In this document: positions 44,776 through 52,162 of the stretch, piece after piece
Numbering within the stretch: position 1 is the stretch's first letter
How the letters are laid out: every line of letters starts with the position of its first letter
Assembly: GCF_009720865.1 (NCBI RefSeq)
Contig: NZ_WNLA01000005.1
Location: 1-64,000 of the forward strand
Direction of reading: 5' to 3'
Length of the DNA stretch: 64,000 nt
DNA from: Pseudoduganella ginsengisoli
Lineage (GTDB): Bacteria > Pseudomonadota > Gammaproteobacteria > Burkholderiales > Burkholderiaceae_D
Program-made: the position numbers and the translations under genes
The notes under the pieces: generated by a model
Databases searched by the model: none
What the model was told of the DNA's origin: nothing
What the model saw: the letters and a program-made list of their open reading frames with translations, nothing else

Positions 44776-45713
44776 TCCCGGCACGTTTTAAAGAAGCGCA
44801 GCATTTCCCGGCTGGCGTCGGGACCGCGGGCATCCGTGTAGCTGCCTTCTTCACTGCCGCCGCTCCATGCATGGCCTGCCCCATGCACCACCCAGTGCTC
44901 CCCCAGCGGCTTGCCATTGCTGCGACGGTGCGTGATGCGGGTGTAGCGGTAGCCATCCGGCACGCTGCCCGTGTCGGTGGCGGCGTTGTGCAGCACGCCG
45001 TGGCCGTGCAGTTTCTGGATCAGCACCTGCTCGCCATTGCGCGGGTGGACGGTGTTGTCCTGGTCCCCGTGAAACACGATGATGGGCAAGCCGCCTCCTT
45101 TGATGGGTTGCGCCTGCATGCCCCGTTTCATGGCGGACAATGCGGAAGGCAAGTCTTGTGCGGCGGCGAACGGCATGCCGGAATGCACGCCGACGGCGCA
45201 AAAGATATCCGGATACAGGGCGCCGACTATGGCTGCCATGGCGCCGCCCGCCGATAGTCCCGCCACATACACCTGGCTGCGCTCGATGCTGTAGCGGGCC
45301 ATGACCTGGTCCGCGATACCGGCAATGATGGAGGGTTCGCCCTGGCCCCGTTGCTGGTCCAGCGCGTTGAACCAGTTCCAGCAGCGGTGCGGGTTGGCGT
45401 CTTGCGACTGGGCCGGATACACGACAAAACAGCGCGCTTCCTCGGCCAGTGCATTCATGCGTGTACCGGCGGCAAAATCGTCAGGGTCTTGCGTGCAGCC
45501 ATGCAGCATCACCACCAATGGAAGCGGCTGGCCACGGTAACCACCCGGCACATACAGCTTGTAGCTGCGGGTACCCGCGTGGTTGGTGAATTCCCCGTGC
45601 AGGAAATGGCCTGGTTGCGGCGGCGGCCCTGGAAACAATGTTGATAGGAACTGGCGCGTGGCATCGTGGAATTGCGTGCGCAGCTGGTCGAACAAATCGT
45701 GGTCGAGTTTCAT
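44772..45713 (-). CDS. PHB-depolymerase-family esterase, copy 1
   Basis: 313 residues from ATG 45713 with GGAGG just upstream; the longer start to 45725 is less likely. Alpha/beta hydrolase: oxyanion region VVMLHGCTQDPDDFAAGT, nucleophile AGLSAGGAMAAIV, acid region HGDQDNTVHPRNG and the C-terminal His in GAGHAWSGGS. No signal peptide is present, so the protein may act inside the cell or leave by a non-Sec route. It ends convergently with the SemiSWEET gene, overlapping by 4 bases. It shares about its entire hydrolase domain with the second copy at 46069-47388, indicating tandem duplication. Confidence 0.9.
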   Translation of the reverse strand: MKLDHDLFDQLRTQFHDATRQFLSTLFPGPPPQPGHFLHGEFTNHAGTRSYKLYVPGGYRGQPLPLVVMLHGCTQDPDDFAAGTRMNALAEEARCFVVYPAQSQDANPHRCWNWFNALDQQRGQGEPSIIAGIADQVMARYSIERSQVYVAGLSAGGAMAAIVGALYPDIFCAVGVHSGMPFAAAQDLPSALSAMKRGMQAQPIKGGGLPIIVFHGDQDNTVHPRNGEQVLIQKLHGHGVLHNAATDTGSVPDGYRYTRITHRRSNGKPLGEHWVVHGAGHAWSGGSEEGSYTDARGPDASREMLRFFKTCRD

Positions 45714-45908
45714 GGCTACCTCCATCGGTCGCGCTGCGCCGGATCACTAGGGATAGCGCAGCGTATGGGTGGATGTCTCCGGAACGCTCTGCGTGGCGTT
45801 GACGCCATCTGCCCGGCCAGTTGTCTGGCCGGTTACGGCACCAGTATAAAAGCTAAGCAGCCGGGTTTGTGTATGTTGGCGCACACACGGGGGTATTCGC
45901 GCCGGATG
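45714..45908. other. Upstream region of esterase copy 1, no gene
   Basis: Noncoding. It contains a perfect hairpin, CCGGCCAG-TTGT-CTGGCCGG, at 45813-45832, and on the minus strand a TATACT-like -10 (RC of AGTATA near 45843-45848) upstream of the esterase. No open frame with a ribosome site was found. Confidence 0.45.
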
Positions 45909-46072
45909 CTAAGTAAGTACCAAGAAATTATTGTGAAGTTATGACGAACAGAACCGGATGCGCTGCAAGGCGCCCGGTGCGACGCAGTGCGAGCACTGCT
46001 AGCAGCGGGCAACGCGGCAGAGCGCCGGTTATGGAAGTCAGAACTCACAAGAATTTATGCGTACTTACTTAG
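45909..46072. repeat. MITE-like element with imperfect terminal inverted repeats
   Basis: 164 bp. Its outer 12 bases are perfect inverted repeats (CTAAGTAAGTAC at 45909-45920 and GTACTTACTTAG at 46061-46072). Homology continues inward for roughly 30 more bases (AAATT.TTGTGA.GTT.TGAC ... AACCGG, read on each strand), giving TIRs of about 45 bases. No coding capacity. The right end lies in the 3' end of esterase copy 2, and its TTA supplies that gene's TAA stop. A target-site duplication was not evident by eye. Confidence 0.65.
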
Positions 46073-47388
46073 GCAGCGACAGTGTGGAAAAAACGCAGCA
46101 TTTCGCGGCTGGCATCGGGACCGCTTGCATCGGTATAGCTGCCATCCGTGCTGCCGCCGGACCAGGCATGCCCGGCGCCATGGATGACCCAGTGTTCGCC
46201 CAGCGGCGTGCCGTCGGGATGGTGGTGCGTGGTGCGGGTAAAGTTGCGCCCCTGCGGCACGCTGCCCTGGTCGCGCTGGGCGCGGGCGCCGGCATGGCGG
46301 TGCAACTGTTGCGACATGACTTGCTCGCCGTTGCGCGGGTGGACGGTGTGGTCACGATCGCCATGGAATACGATGATGGGTCGGCTGTTGCCGGCAATGG
46401 CCGCATCTTTGGCGGGCGCGCCCTGTTTCATGGCTTGCAGCGCGGACGGCAAATCCCTGGCCGACGCGTACGGCAGGCCGGAATGCACGCCCACCGCAGC
46501 GAAGATGTCGGGATACAGCGTGCCTGCAATGACGGCCATGGCGCCGCCGGCCGACATGCCGGCCACATACACTTGCCGTGGCGCCACAGCATATTGCGCG
46601 GCCACCTGTTGCGCGATACCGGCGATGATGGCGGGCTCGCCCTGGCCCCGTTGCTGGTCCAGCGCATTGAACCAGTTCCAGCAGCGTTGCTGGTTGGCTT
46701 GCCGGGACTGGGCCGGATAGACCACCAGCAACCCTTGTTCCTCGGCCAATGCGTTCATGCGGGTGCCGGCAGCAAAATCGTCCGGATCCTGGGTGCAGCC
46801 ATGCAGCATGACCAGCAGCGGCATGGGCTGGCCATGGTAGTTCGCTGGCACGTACAGCTTGTAGTCGCGGGTGCCGGTGGCGCCGCGGTACACGCCGGCG
46901 ACGAATTGCGCGCCGGGTGGCAATGGCGCAGGCGTACGGACCTTGCGCTGGCCCGGCAAGTCCAGGCCGGGCAGGTCGGATAGTCCGGAGAGGTCGGGCA
47001 GGTCGGGCATCGCGGCCGTGCCATCGGACTGCAAGGCGCCCAGTTTTGCCAGCAAGCCATCGACCAGGGCCTTGGCGCCGGGCGCCATGTGTACGGATGC
47101 GCGCTGCGGCGCCTGGGTTGCGGCTGCCGGGCTTTCTGGTTCATCGTGCACGTCGCCAGCCAGCGTGTGGATGTGCAGGGTATCGGCCGGGTTGGCCGGG
47201 GGGCGGCTCGTGCGGGAGGCGGCCGGTGCGGGATTCAAGTCGCGCATGGCGGGTTGTTGCTGTGCGGGGGCAGGCTGGCCGCCCAGCGCTTGCTGGATGG
47301 CGGCGGTGGCAGCCACGGGCCCGTTGGCCATCAATTGCCGGGTGGCGTCGTGTAACTGGTTCAATAGTGCCTGGTTCATTTTCAACAT
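46069..47388 (-). CDS. PHB-depolymerase-family esterase, copy 2, with N-terminal extension
   Basis: 439 residues. Residues about 150-435 repeat the hydrolase of copy 1 almost motif for motif (MLHGCTQDPDDFAAGTRMNALAEE, GMSAGGAMAVIAG, HGDRDHTVHPRNGEQV, GAGHAWSGGS). Residues 1-150 are an added low-complexity, Ala/Pro-rich region with a short Asp-Leu-Pro repeat stretch (MPDLPDLSGLSDLPGLDLPG). No signal peptide is visible. It follows the ribbon-helix-helix gene by 9 bases with AGGAG before ATG 47388. Its stop codon is inside the terminal repeat of the MITE-like element, so the original C-terminus may have been changed. Confidence 0.9.
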   Translation of the reverse strand: MLKMNQALLNQLHDATRQLMANGPVAATAAIQQALGGQPAPAQQQPAMRDLNPAPAASRTSRPPANPADTLHIHTLAGDVHDEPESPAAATQAPQRASVHMAPGAKALVDGLLAKLGALQSDGTAAMPDLPDLSGLSDLPGLDLPGQRKVRTPAPLPPGAQFVAGVYRGATGTRDYKLYVPANYHGQPMPLLVMLHGCTQDPDDFAAGTRMNALAEEQGLLVVYPAQSRQANQQRCWNWFNALDQQRGQGEPAIIAGIAQQVAAQYAVAPRQVYVAGMSAGGAMAVIAGTLYPDIFAAVGVHSGLPYASARDLPSALQAMKQGAPAKDAAIAGNSRPIIVFHGDRDHTVHPRNGEQVMSQQLHRHAGARAQRDQGSVPQGRNFTRTTHHHPDGTPLGEHWVIHGAGHAWSGGSTDGSYTDASGPDASREMLRFFHTVAA

Positions 47389-47397
47389 GGATTGCTC

Positions 47398-47811
47398 CTA
47401 ACGTATGCGCCCTGACAGGGCGGCTTTGACGGCAGCGCTGGCGTGCAGCGCGCCCAATACCGTGATGGATTCAATAGTGGCCAGCGCCAGTTCGGCTGGC
47501 ACGTCGGTGGCGATGCTGGCCAGTCCCAGCACCTGGATTTGCAGGCGCTGGCCGGCCGCCTGTATGGCTTCGAGGTCGGCGCGGGTGTAATGCTGCATGC
47601 CCAGCACCAGGCTTTTGCGCGCGACAGTTTGCTTGACCACGTCGGCATGCTGCGCCAGCTGGTTGCGGATGGCGGTCCGGATCAAGTCGGTACGGTTGGC
47701 GTAAAAACCTTCCTGCACCAGTAAATCAATCTGGCCAAGGTCGACCGGGCCGAGGTTGATCGTGATTTTTTCGGAATCTGTGTTTTTAGGCTTGAGTTCA
47801 TGCACCGACAT
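47398..47811 (-). CDS. Ribbon-helix-helix (CopG/Arc-type) transcriptional regulator
   Basis: 137 residues from ATG 47811, with GGAG 7 bases upstream. The N-terminal half is a ribbon-helix-helix unit (EKITINLGPVDLGQIDLLVQEGFYANRTDLIRTAIRNQL, with the strand and the DLIR-A-IRN helix); the C-terminal half (about 70-137) is an unclassified dimer or effector domain. The palindrome CCATCCATGTGGATGG lies over its own promoter start region, which suggests autorepression. The esterase gene follows after 9 bases. Control of esterase copy 2, and perhaps copy 1, is likely. Confidence 0.85.
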   Translation of the reverse strand: MSVHELKPKNTDSEKITINLGPVDLGQIDLLVQEGFYANRTDLIRTAIRNQLAQHADVVKQTVARKSLVLGMQHYTRADLEAIQAAGQRLQIQVLGLASIATDVPAELALATIESITVLGALHASAAVKAALSGRIR

Positions 47812-47841
47812 TGTGTTCTCCATCTATTTGGCATCCATGTG

Positions 47842-47857
47842 CCATCCATGTGGATGG
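47842..47857. promoter_or_regulatory. Candidate operator of the ribbon-helix-helix gene
   Basis: CCATCCA-TG-TGGATGG: 7-bp arms around a 2-base centre, with a second ACATGGATG half-site one turn further downstream. It lies just past the -10 at 47859-47864, where a repressor would block initiation. Confidence 0.5.
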
Positions 47858-47858
47858 T

Positions 47859-47886
47859 AGTATAGGACCAAAGTATCGTTTTTCAA
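47859..47886 (-). promoter_or_regulatory. Candidate promoter of the ribbon-helix-helix/esterase operon
   Basis: On the minus strand TTGAAA (47886-47881), a 16-base spacer and TATACT (47864-47859). The operator palindrome follows immediately. Confidence 0.5.
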
Positions 47887-48032
47887 GCATAAAAAAGCGG
47901 TTTGGAGTAAGGTGCAGGTTTCTATGGCTAAAATGCTGCAGTGCGATGACTGTAGAGGGAGCGTTCCAGCCCTGACCCACTGCCGGGATGCCTGGCGCGG
48001 TAAAATGTCGCACTCCTTATTGAATTTTCGCA

Positions 48033-48248
48033 ATGAGCACTGACATCCCAACTGCGGCGCCACTGGCTGGCGCCACGGTGCCATCCCCCTGCGTCAGCCT
48101 GTGCAAAATGAACCGGGACACTGGTTTTTGCGAAGGCTGCCTGCGTACCATCGATGAAATCGTCGCGTGGTCGCGCGCCGATGACAACTTCAAACGGGCC
48201 GTGTGGGAAGAAATCCGCCGCCGTGAAGAAATGATTGATTTCGGATGA
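48033..48248 (+). CDS. DUF1289 family protein
   Basis: 71 residues. The family signature is SPCVSLCKMNRDTGFCEGCLRTIDEIVAWSRA with its four Cys, which probably bind a metal. It continues with DNFKRAVWEEIRRREE as in other members. Function unknown; DUF1289 genes often accompany housekeeping genes in beta-proteobacteria. It overlaps nothing upstream; the MBL gene starts 5 bases downstream. Confidence 0.92.
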   Translation: MSTDIPTAAPLAGATVPSPCVSLCKMNRDTGFCEGCLRTIDEIVAWSRADDNFKRAVWEEIRRREEMIDFG

Positions 48249-48252
48249 CACC

Positions 48253-49164
48253 ATGACGGTTTTGCATGACAACATCCACGTGTTCGAGCGGGGCTGGCTT
48301 TCGTCGAACAATATCCTGATGCTGGGCCGTCACGATGCGACCCTGGTCGATACCGGCTATGTGCTGCACGAGCAGCAAACGCTGGCGCTGGTGCGGCACG
48401 GACTGCATGGCCGCCGCCTGGACCGCATCGTCAACACCCACCTGCATTCCGACCACTGCGGCGGCAATGCGATCTTGCAGGCGCATTTCGGCAGCGCCAC
48501 GTACATTCCCGTGTCGGAAGCGGACAACGTGCGGCGCTGGGATGAAGACAAGCTGAGTTTCAAGGCGACAGGACAGACGTGTCCCCGCTTTTCCATCGAT
48601 GGCACGCTGTCGCCTGGCGACAAGCTGACCATGGCCGATATGGAATGGGACGTGCTGGGCGCACCCGGCCATGATGCGCATTCGCTGATGCTGTTTTGCG
48701 CGCAGGAAGGCATTTTGATTTCCGCTGACGCGCTGTGGCAAAACGGCTTTGGCGTGATTTTCCCGGAACTCGATGGCCAATCCGGCTTTGCCGAAGAACG
48801 CGCGACCTTGGATTTGATTGAATCGCTGGATGCGCGCGTCGTAGTGCCGGGCCACGGCGCCGTGTTCACGGACGTGGCGCAGGCGCTGAAGCGGGCCCGC
48901 GTGCGGCTCGATTTCCTGTCCGGGAACCCGGCGCGCAATGCGGAATATGCAGTGAAAGTGCTGTTGAAATTCCTGTTGCTGGAAAAGCAGCGCATGAAGG
49001 TCGATGACGTGCCGGCGCTGTTTGCATCGTTGCCGGTCATTGTCGCGGCGTCGCAGAATTATCTGGGCAAATCGCCTGAAGAAGTGGCGCAGTGGACGGT
49101 CAAGCAGCTGGTGCGCGCGTGTTCGGCGCGGATTGAAGATGGTTATTTGCTGAACGACGGCTAA
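48253..49164 (+). CDS. MBL-fold metallo-hydrolase
   Basis: 303 residues from ATG 48253 (an in-frame ATG at 48235 would overlap DUF1289). Metal ligands of the metallo-beta-lactamase fold are seen in NTHLHSDHCGGN (HxHxDH), APGHDAHS and PGHGAVF, with D in SADALW bridging the metals. The C-terminal 80 residues form a helical extension, typical of the RNase-Z/glyoxalase-like group with an extra helical domain. A hydrolytic role is certain in kind but the substrate is unknown. Confidence 0.9.
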   Translation: MTVLHDNIHVFERGWLSSNNILMLGRHDATLVDTGYVLHEQQTLALVRHGLHGRRLDRIVNTHLHSDHCGGNAILQAHFGSATYIPVSEADNVRRWDEDKLSFKATGQTCPRFSIDGTLSPGDKLTMADMEWDVLGAPGHDAHSLMLFCAQEGILISADALWQNGFGVIFPELDGQSGFAEERATLDLIESLDARVVVPGHGAVFTDVAQALKRARVRLDFLSGNPARNAEYAVKVLLKFLLLEKQRMKVDDVPALFASLPVIVAASQNYLGKSPEEVAQWTVKQLVRACSARIEDGYLLNDG

Positions 49165-49770
49165 TCAAGCCCCCGCGCCGGCCAGTTTCACCAGGTCGGC
49201 GTCCGTCCCTTTGATGAAAATCTTGGTCCGTTCCATCACGCTGGCCAGCGCCGCATCATGCGCGCGCCACTGCAGCCAAAACGTGTCCGCCGTATAGCAA
49301 ACGGGCGCGATGTTTCGCCCCAGCATGGGCGGCAACGTTGCCAGCACGTCCTTCAATGGCGCATGCAATTCTTCCGGCGCCACGGCCACCAGTTCAATGG
49401 CGCCGCCGCCATGCACGGTGCCTTCCACCGCGTCGCCGTGGATAAATACTGCCTGCATCTTTTCTAGCACGGGCGCCAATGCAGCCTTGATGGCTTCAGC
49501 GGTGCCAAAGGTCTTCACGACGATGCCGCGCAATTCCTCGAAGATCGGTGCTTCGTGGTTGACTTGATAATGTTTTTGATTGCCAGAACGCCAGCCGTGT
49601 ACGAGGCCGGATGCTTCCAGGCTGGCCAGTTCGCGCTGCACTGCGCCGGAGCCGCAGGCGGCAAGGGAAATGATTTCGTTGGCGTAAAACGAGCGGTACG
49701 GCTGGCCATACAAAATGGCCAGCACACGCTGCTGTGTCTTGGAAAACAGTACGTCCGCAAAGATACCCAT
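49165..49770 (-). CDS. Winged-helix regulator with degenerate nucleotidyltransferase-like domain
   Basis: 201 residues from ATG 49770. The N-terminal winged helix (FSKTQQRVLAILYGQPYRSFYANEIISLAACGSGAVQRELASLEASGL) is that of MNT-associated regulators; a nucleotidyltransferase-like C-terminal domain follows. In active relatives this domain shows GSxxxG and D-x-D; here the region reads FIHGDAVEGTVHGGGAIELVAV, so the Ser and the Asp pair are missing and catalysis is unlikely. An in-frame ATG at 49806 is less probable because the promoter and operator occupy that stretch. It lies downstream of hpt on the same strand. Confidence 0.72.
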   Translation of the reverse strand: MGIFADVLFSKTQQRVLAILYGQPYRSFYANEIISLAACGSGAVQRELASLEASGLVHGWRSGNQKHYQVNHEAPIFEELRGIVVKTFGTAEAIKAALAPVLEKMQAVFIHGDAVEGTVHGGGAIELVAVAPEELHAPLKDVLATLPPMLGRNIAPVCYTADTFWLQWRAHDAALASVMERTKIFIKGTDADLVKLAGAGA

Positions 49771-49777
49771 ATTGGGC

Positions 49778-49806
49778 ATCTTAGTACCCGAAATGGGTAC
49801 AGTCAA
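49778..49806 (-). promoter_or_regulatory. Promoter with operator filling the spacer
   Basis: Minus strand: TTGACT (49806-49801), then the 17-base palindrome GTACCC-ATTTC-GGGTAC (49800-49784), then TAAGAT (49783-49778). The inverted repeat is exactly the spacer between the -35 and -10 of the winged-helix gene, and transcription would start at about its ATG (49770), giving a leaderless message. Confidence 0.65.
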
Positions 49807-49842
49807 AGAGAAATTGCTGACGAGAAATCTCGTAGTGACTAC

Positions 49843-50418
49843 TTACTTTGAATCTTCAGTCTTGATGGCCCACAGACCCGGCAAATTGCGCCAGTAGCCA
49901 TACGCATCCATACCGAAGCCTACGACGAAGCGGTTCGGGATCGTAATGCCGACCAGGTCAGGTTTGACCGGCTTGGTTTTGCCGATGGCCTTGTCCGCAA
50001 ACACGGCCAGAATGACTTCGGCAGCACCCATTTCCAGCAGGCGCTCTTTGACGTGGGCCAGGGTTTCGCCTTCGTCCAGGATGTCGTCCAGCACGATCAC
50101 CGTGCGGCCTGCCACGTTCGAGCGCGGGATGACTTTCCATACGACCTGGCCACCCTTGTCTTCATCGCCGTAGCGGCTGACGTGGATATAGTCGAATTCC
50201 AGCGGGAACGTCAGTTGCGGCAGCAGATTGCCGGTGAACACCACGGCGCCGCCCATGACGCCCAGCACCAGCGGGAATTCCTGGTTGTCCGTGTTGTTGA
50301 AGCGGGCGTTCAGCTCATCCGCCATACGCGTCACGGACGCATCGACAGTGGCCTTGTCAAAGATTTCTTCCGCAGATTCGAGGAGGGCGCGTGCGCGGTT
50401 GTGGTGGAAGTCTTGCAT
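49843..50418 (-). CDS. hpt: Hypoxanthine-guanine phosphoribosyltransferase
   Basis: 191 residues with the type I PRTase fold. The PRPP-binding loop VIVLDDILDEGETL is explicit, with LGVMGGAVVF and DYIHVSRYGDEDKGG around the flexible loop and KPDLVGITIPNRFVVGFGMD near the base-binding end. This salvage enzyme converts hypoxanthine or guanine with PRPP into IMP or GMP. It is monocistronic with a 91-base gap to the next operon on the same strand. The length matches the beta-proteobacterial version. Confidence 0.93.
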   Translation of the reverse strand: MQDFHHNRARALLESAEEIFDKATVDASVTRMADELNARFNNTDNQEFPLVLGVMGGAVVFTGNLLPQLTFPLEFDYIHVSRYGDEDKGGQVVWKVIPRSNVAGRTVIVLDDILDEGETLAHVKERLLEMGAAEVILAVFADKAIGKTKPVKPDLVGITIPNRFVVGFGMDAYGYWRNLPGLWAIKTEDSK

Positions 50419-50509
50419 GATTGTTATGTGTTATGACAGCTGGTAGGAAGGCATTATTATCCGCCATATCCCGCCAGCCTGCTCCCACGTTGGATGAAAG
50501 CCACAGAAA

Positions 50510-51790
50510 TCACGAATAGTCGCGTACGTCGTCGATCACCTTGCCATCATTCGGCAAACTGCCGCGAACTGCGAATTGCACCTCGCCGCGCAGCTTGGTC
50601 AGGTCACGTATACTCTCTATGATGGGCGGCGCATAAGCGGCAGCGGGATCATCCACTTCGCAATGCAGGGTCATCACGTCGTTCGACACGCGGCCCGATA
50701 CCACCAGGCGCGCCTTGTGGATTTCCGGGTGGCGCCGTGCGATTTCATTGACTTGTGCCGGATGCACGAACATGGCGCGCACTTTGGTGGTCTGGTCGGC
50801 CCGGCCCATCCAGCCGCGGATGCGCACATTGGTGCGGCCGCAAGGCGATGGCCCCGCATCGGTCAGTACGGCCGACAAATCCCCCGTGCCAAAGCGGACC
50901 AGCGGATAGTCGGGATTGAACACGGTGACCACCACTTCGCCCACTTCGCCGGGCGCCACGGGTTCACCGCTGCCGGGGCGGACGATTTCCAGCAAGATGT
51001 CTTCATCGACCACCATGCCGGGATGGACGACCCCGGACGTCGCGGTTTCATACGCCATGCTGCCTGCGTCGGCCGATGCATAGCATTGCAGCACGCTAGG
51101 CACGCCATGGTCGATCAGCCAGCGCCGCAACGAATCCGGCAGCGCTTCCGCACTGACCAGCGCGTTTTTCAGGCATGAGATATCGGCGCCCATGTCGCGG
51201 GCTTTTTCGATAATGATTTTCAAGAACGAAGGCGTGCCGACGTAGGTGTCCGGCCGCAGCGCCGCCATCGCTTGCACTTGCTGTTCGGTCTGGCCGCTGC
51301 CGGCCGGGATCACGGGGCAGCCAAGGCGCGCGGCGCCGCTTTCGACCATGAAGGCGGCAGGCGTGAAATGGTAGGAGAAACAGTTTTGCAGCAGGCTGCC
51401 GGGACGCACGCCGGCCGCATACAGGGGCCGCGAAAAACGCCACCAGTCCGCGCCTAAGCCCTCCGGATCGAAGATGGGACCGGGCGACATATACACGCGC
51501 TTCAACTGGCCGACCGAGGTGGCATTCAAGCCGCCGAATGGCCGCTCTTGCAGCTGTAGTGCTTTCAAGTCGGACTTGCGCGTGACTGGCAGCGCGGCCA
51601 GCGCCTTGCGGCTGTGGATATCGCGCGGGTCGATACCGGCCAGGATGCGGCCCCAGCCCGCAGCGCTTTGCGCGCGCGCCACCAGGCCAGGCAAACGCGC
51701 CAGCAATTCGCCTTCGCGCTGTTCCGGATCGCGTGTTTCCAGGCTATCCAGCGTATCGCTGGGAGTACCGCTGATTTGGGTATCGCTCAT
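50510..51790 (-). CDS. PaaK-like phenylacetate-CoA ligase family protein
   Basis: 426 residues from ATG 51790, just past the MmcQ stop. The adenylate-forming enzyme carries the PaaK-type substrate pattern: KRVYMSPGPIFDP, CLKNALVSAEALPDSLR, YASADAGSMAYET, DILLEIV, and the C-terminal VRIRGWMGRADQTTKVRAMFVHPAQVNEI. It should activate an aryl or short-chain carboxylate to its CoA ester. Note that GS-rich ATP-binding motif T(S/T)GxxG is not seen in the usual spot; it reads MSPGPIFDP here, so ATP binding may be unusual. It is the last gene of the ligase-Liv operon. Confidence 0.82.
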   Translation of the reverse strand: MSDTQISGTPSDTLDSLETRDPEQREGELLARLPGLVARAQSAAGWGRILAGIDPRDIHSRKALAALPVTRKSDLKALQLQERPFGGLNATSVGQLKRVYMSPGPIFDPEGLGADWWRFSRPLYAAGVRPGSLLQNCFSYHFTPAAFMVESGAARLGCPVIPAGSGQTEQQVQAMAALRPDTYVGTPSFLKIIIEKARDMGADISCLKNALVSAEALPDSLRRWLIDHGVPSVLQCYASADAGSMAYETATSGVVHPGMVVDEDILLEIVRPGSGEPVAPGEVGEVVVTVFNPDYPLVRFGTGDLSAVLTDAGPSPCGRTNVRIRGWMGRADQTTKVRAMFVHPAQVNEIARRHPEIHKARLVVSGRVSNDVMTLHCEVDDPAAAYAPPIIESIRDLTKLRGEVQFAVRGSLPNDGKVIDDVRDYS

Positions 51791-51791
51791 G

Positions 51792-52151
51792 TCACGCACC
51801 TTGGCCCTCTCCGATTTCGCGCTGCAATTTTTTAGTCAGTTTGCTGAACACCAGTTCATACGAACGCTTGAGTAATTCCGCCGCTTCCGCATCGCTGACG
51901 GCTTTCAAATCTTCGATCTTGACCCACCGGGCGCGCGCCAGATATGGCGCGGGAATAATGCCCTGGCGGTCCGTCAGTTCGAGAAAGCGGTCATCGTCGA
52001 CTTTGAAGCTGATGCCGCCGGCGGCGACACAATTGCCCGTCACCGCGAACATCTTGTCGCCGACGGAAAAAACGAGGTCGGCGCCCCACTTGATATCTTC
52101 CGTCGCACCGGGCAGGCTGCGGCAAAAGGCTTTGGCTTTCTCGATATTCAT
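51792..52151 (-). CDS. MmcQ/YjbR family protein
   Basis: 119 residues from ATG 52151, with GAGGAT upstream; a longer start at 52166 overlaps the livF stop region. The single MmcQ/YjbR domain is evident from AKAFCRSLPGATEDIKWGADLVFSVGDKMFAV and IPAPYLARARWVKI. These small proteins have a cyclic-nucleotide-like or DNA-binding reputation but no firm function. It sits between livF and the PaaK-like gene, with its stop one base from the next start, so it is part of the same operon, as is common in Burkholderiales. Confidence 0.9.
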   Translation of the reverse strand: MNIEKAKAFCRSLPGATEDIKWGADLVFSVGDKMFAVTGNCVAAGGISFKVDDDRFLELTDRQGIIPAPYLARARWVKIEDLKAVSDAEAAELLKRSYELVFSKLTKKLQREIGEGQGA

Positions 52152-52162
52152 TACCATCCTCT

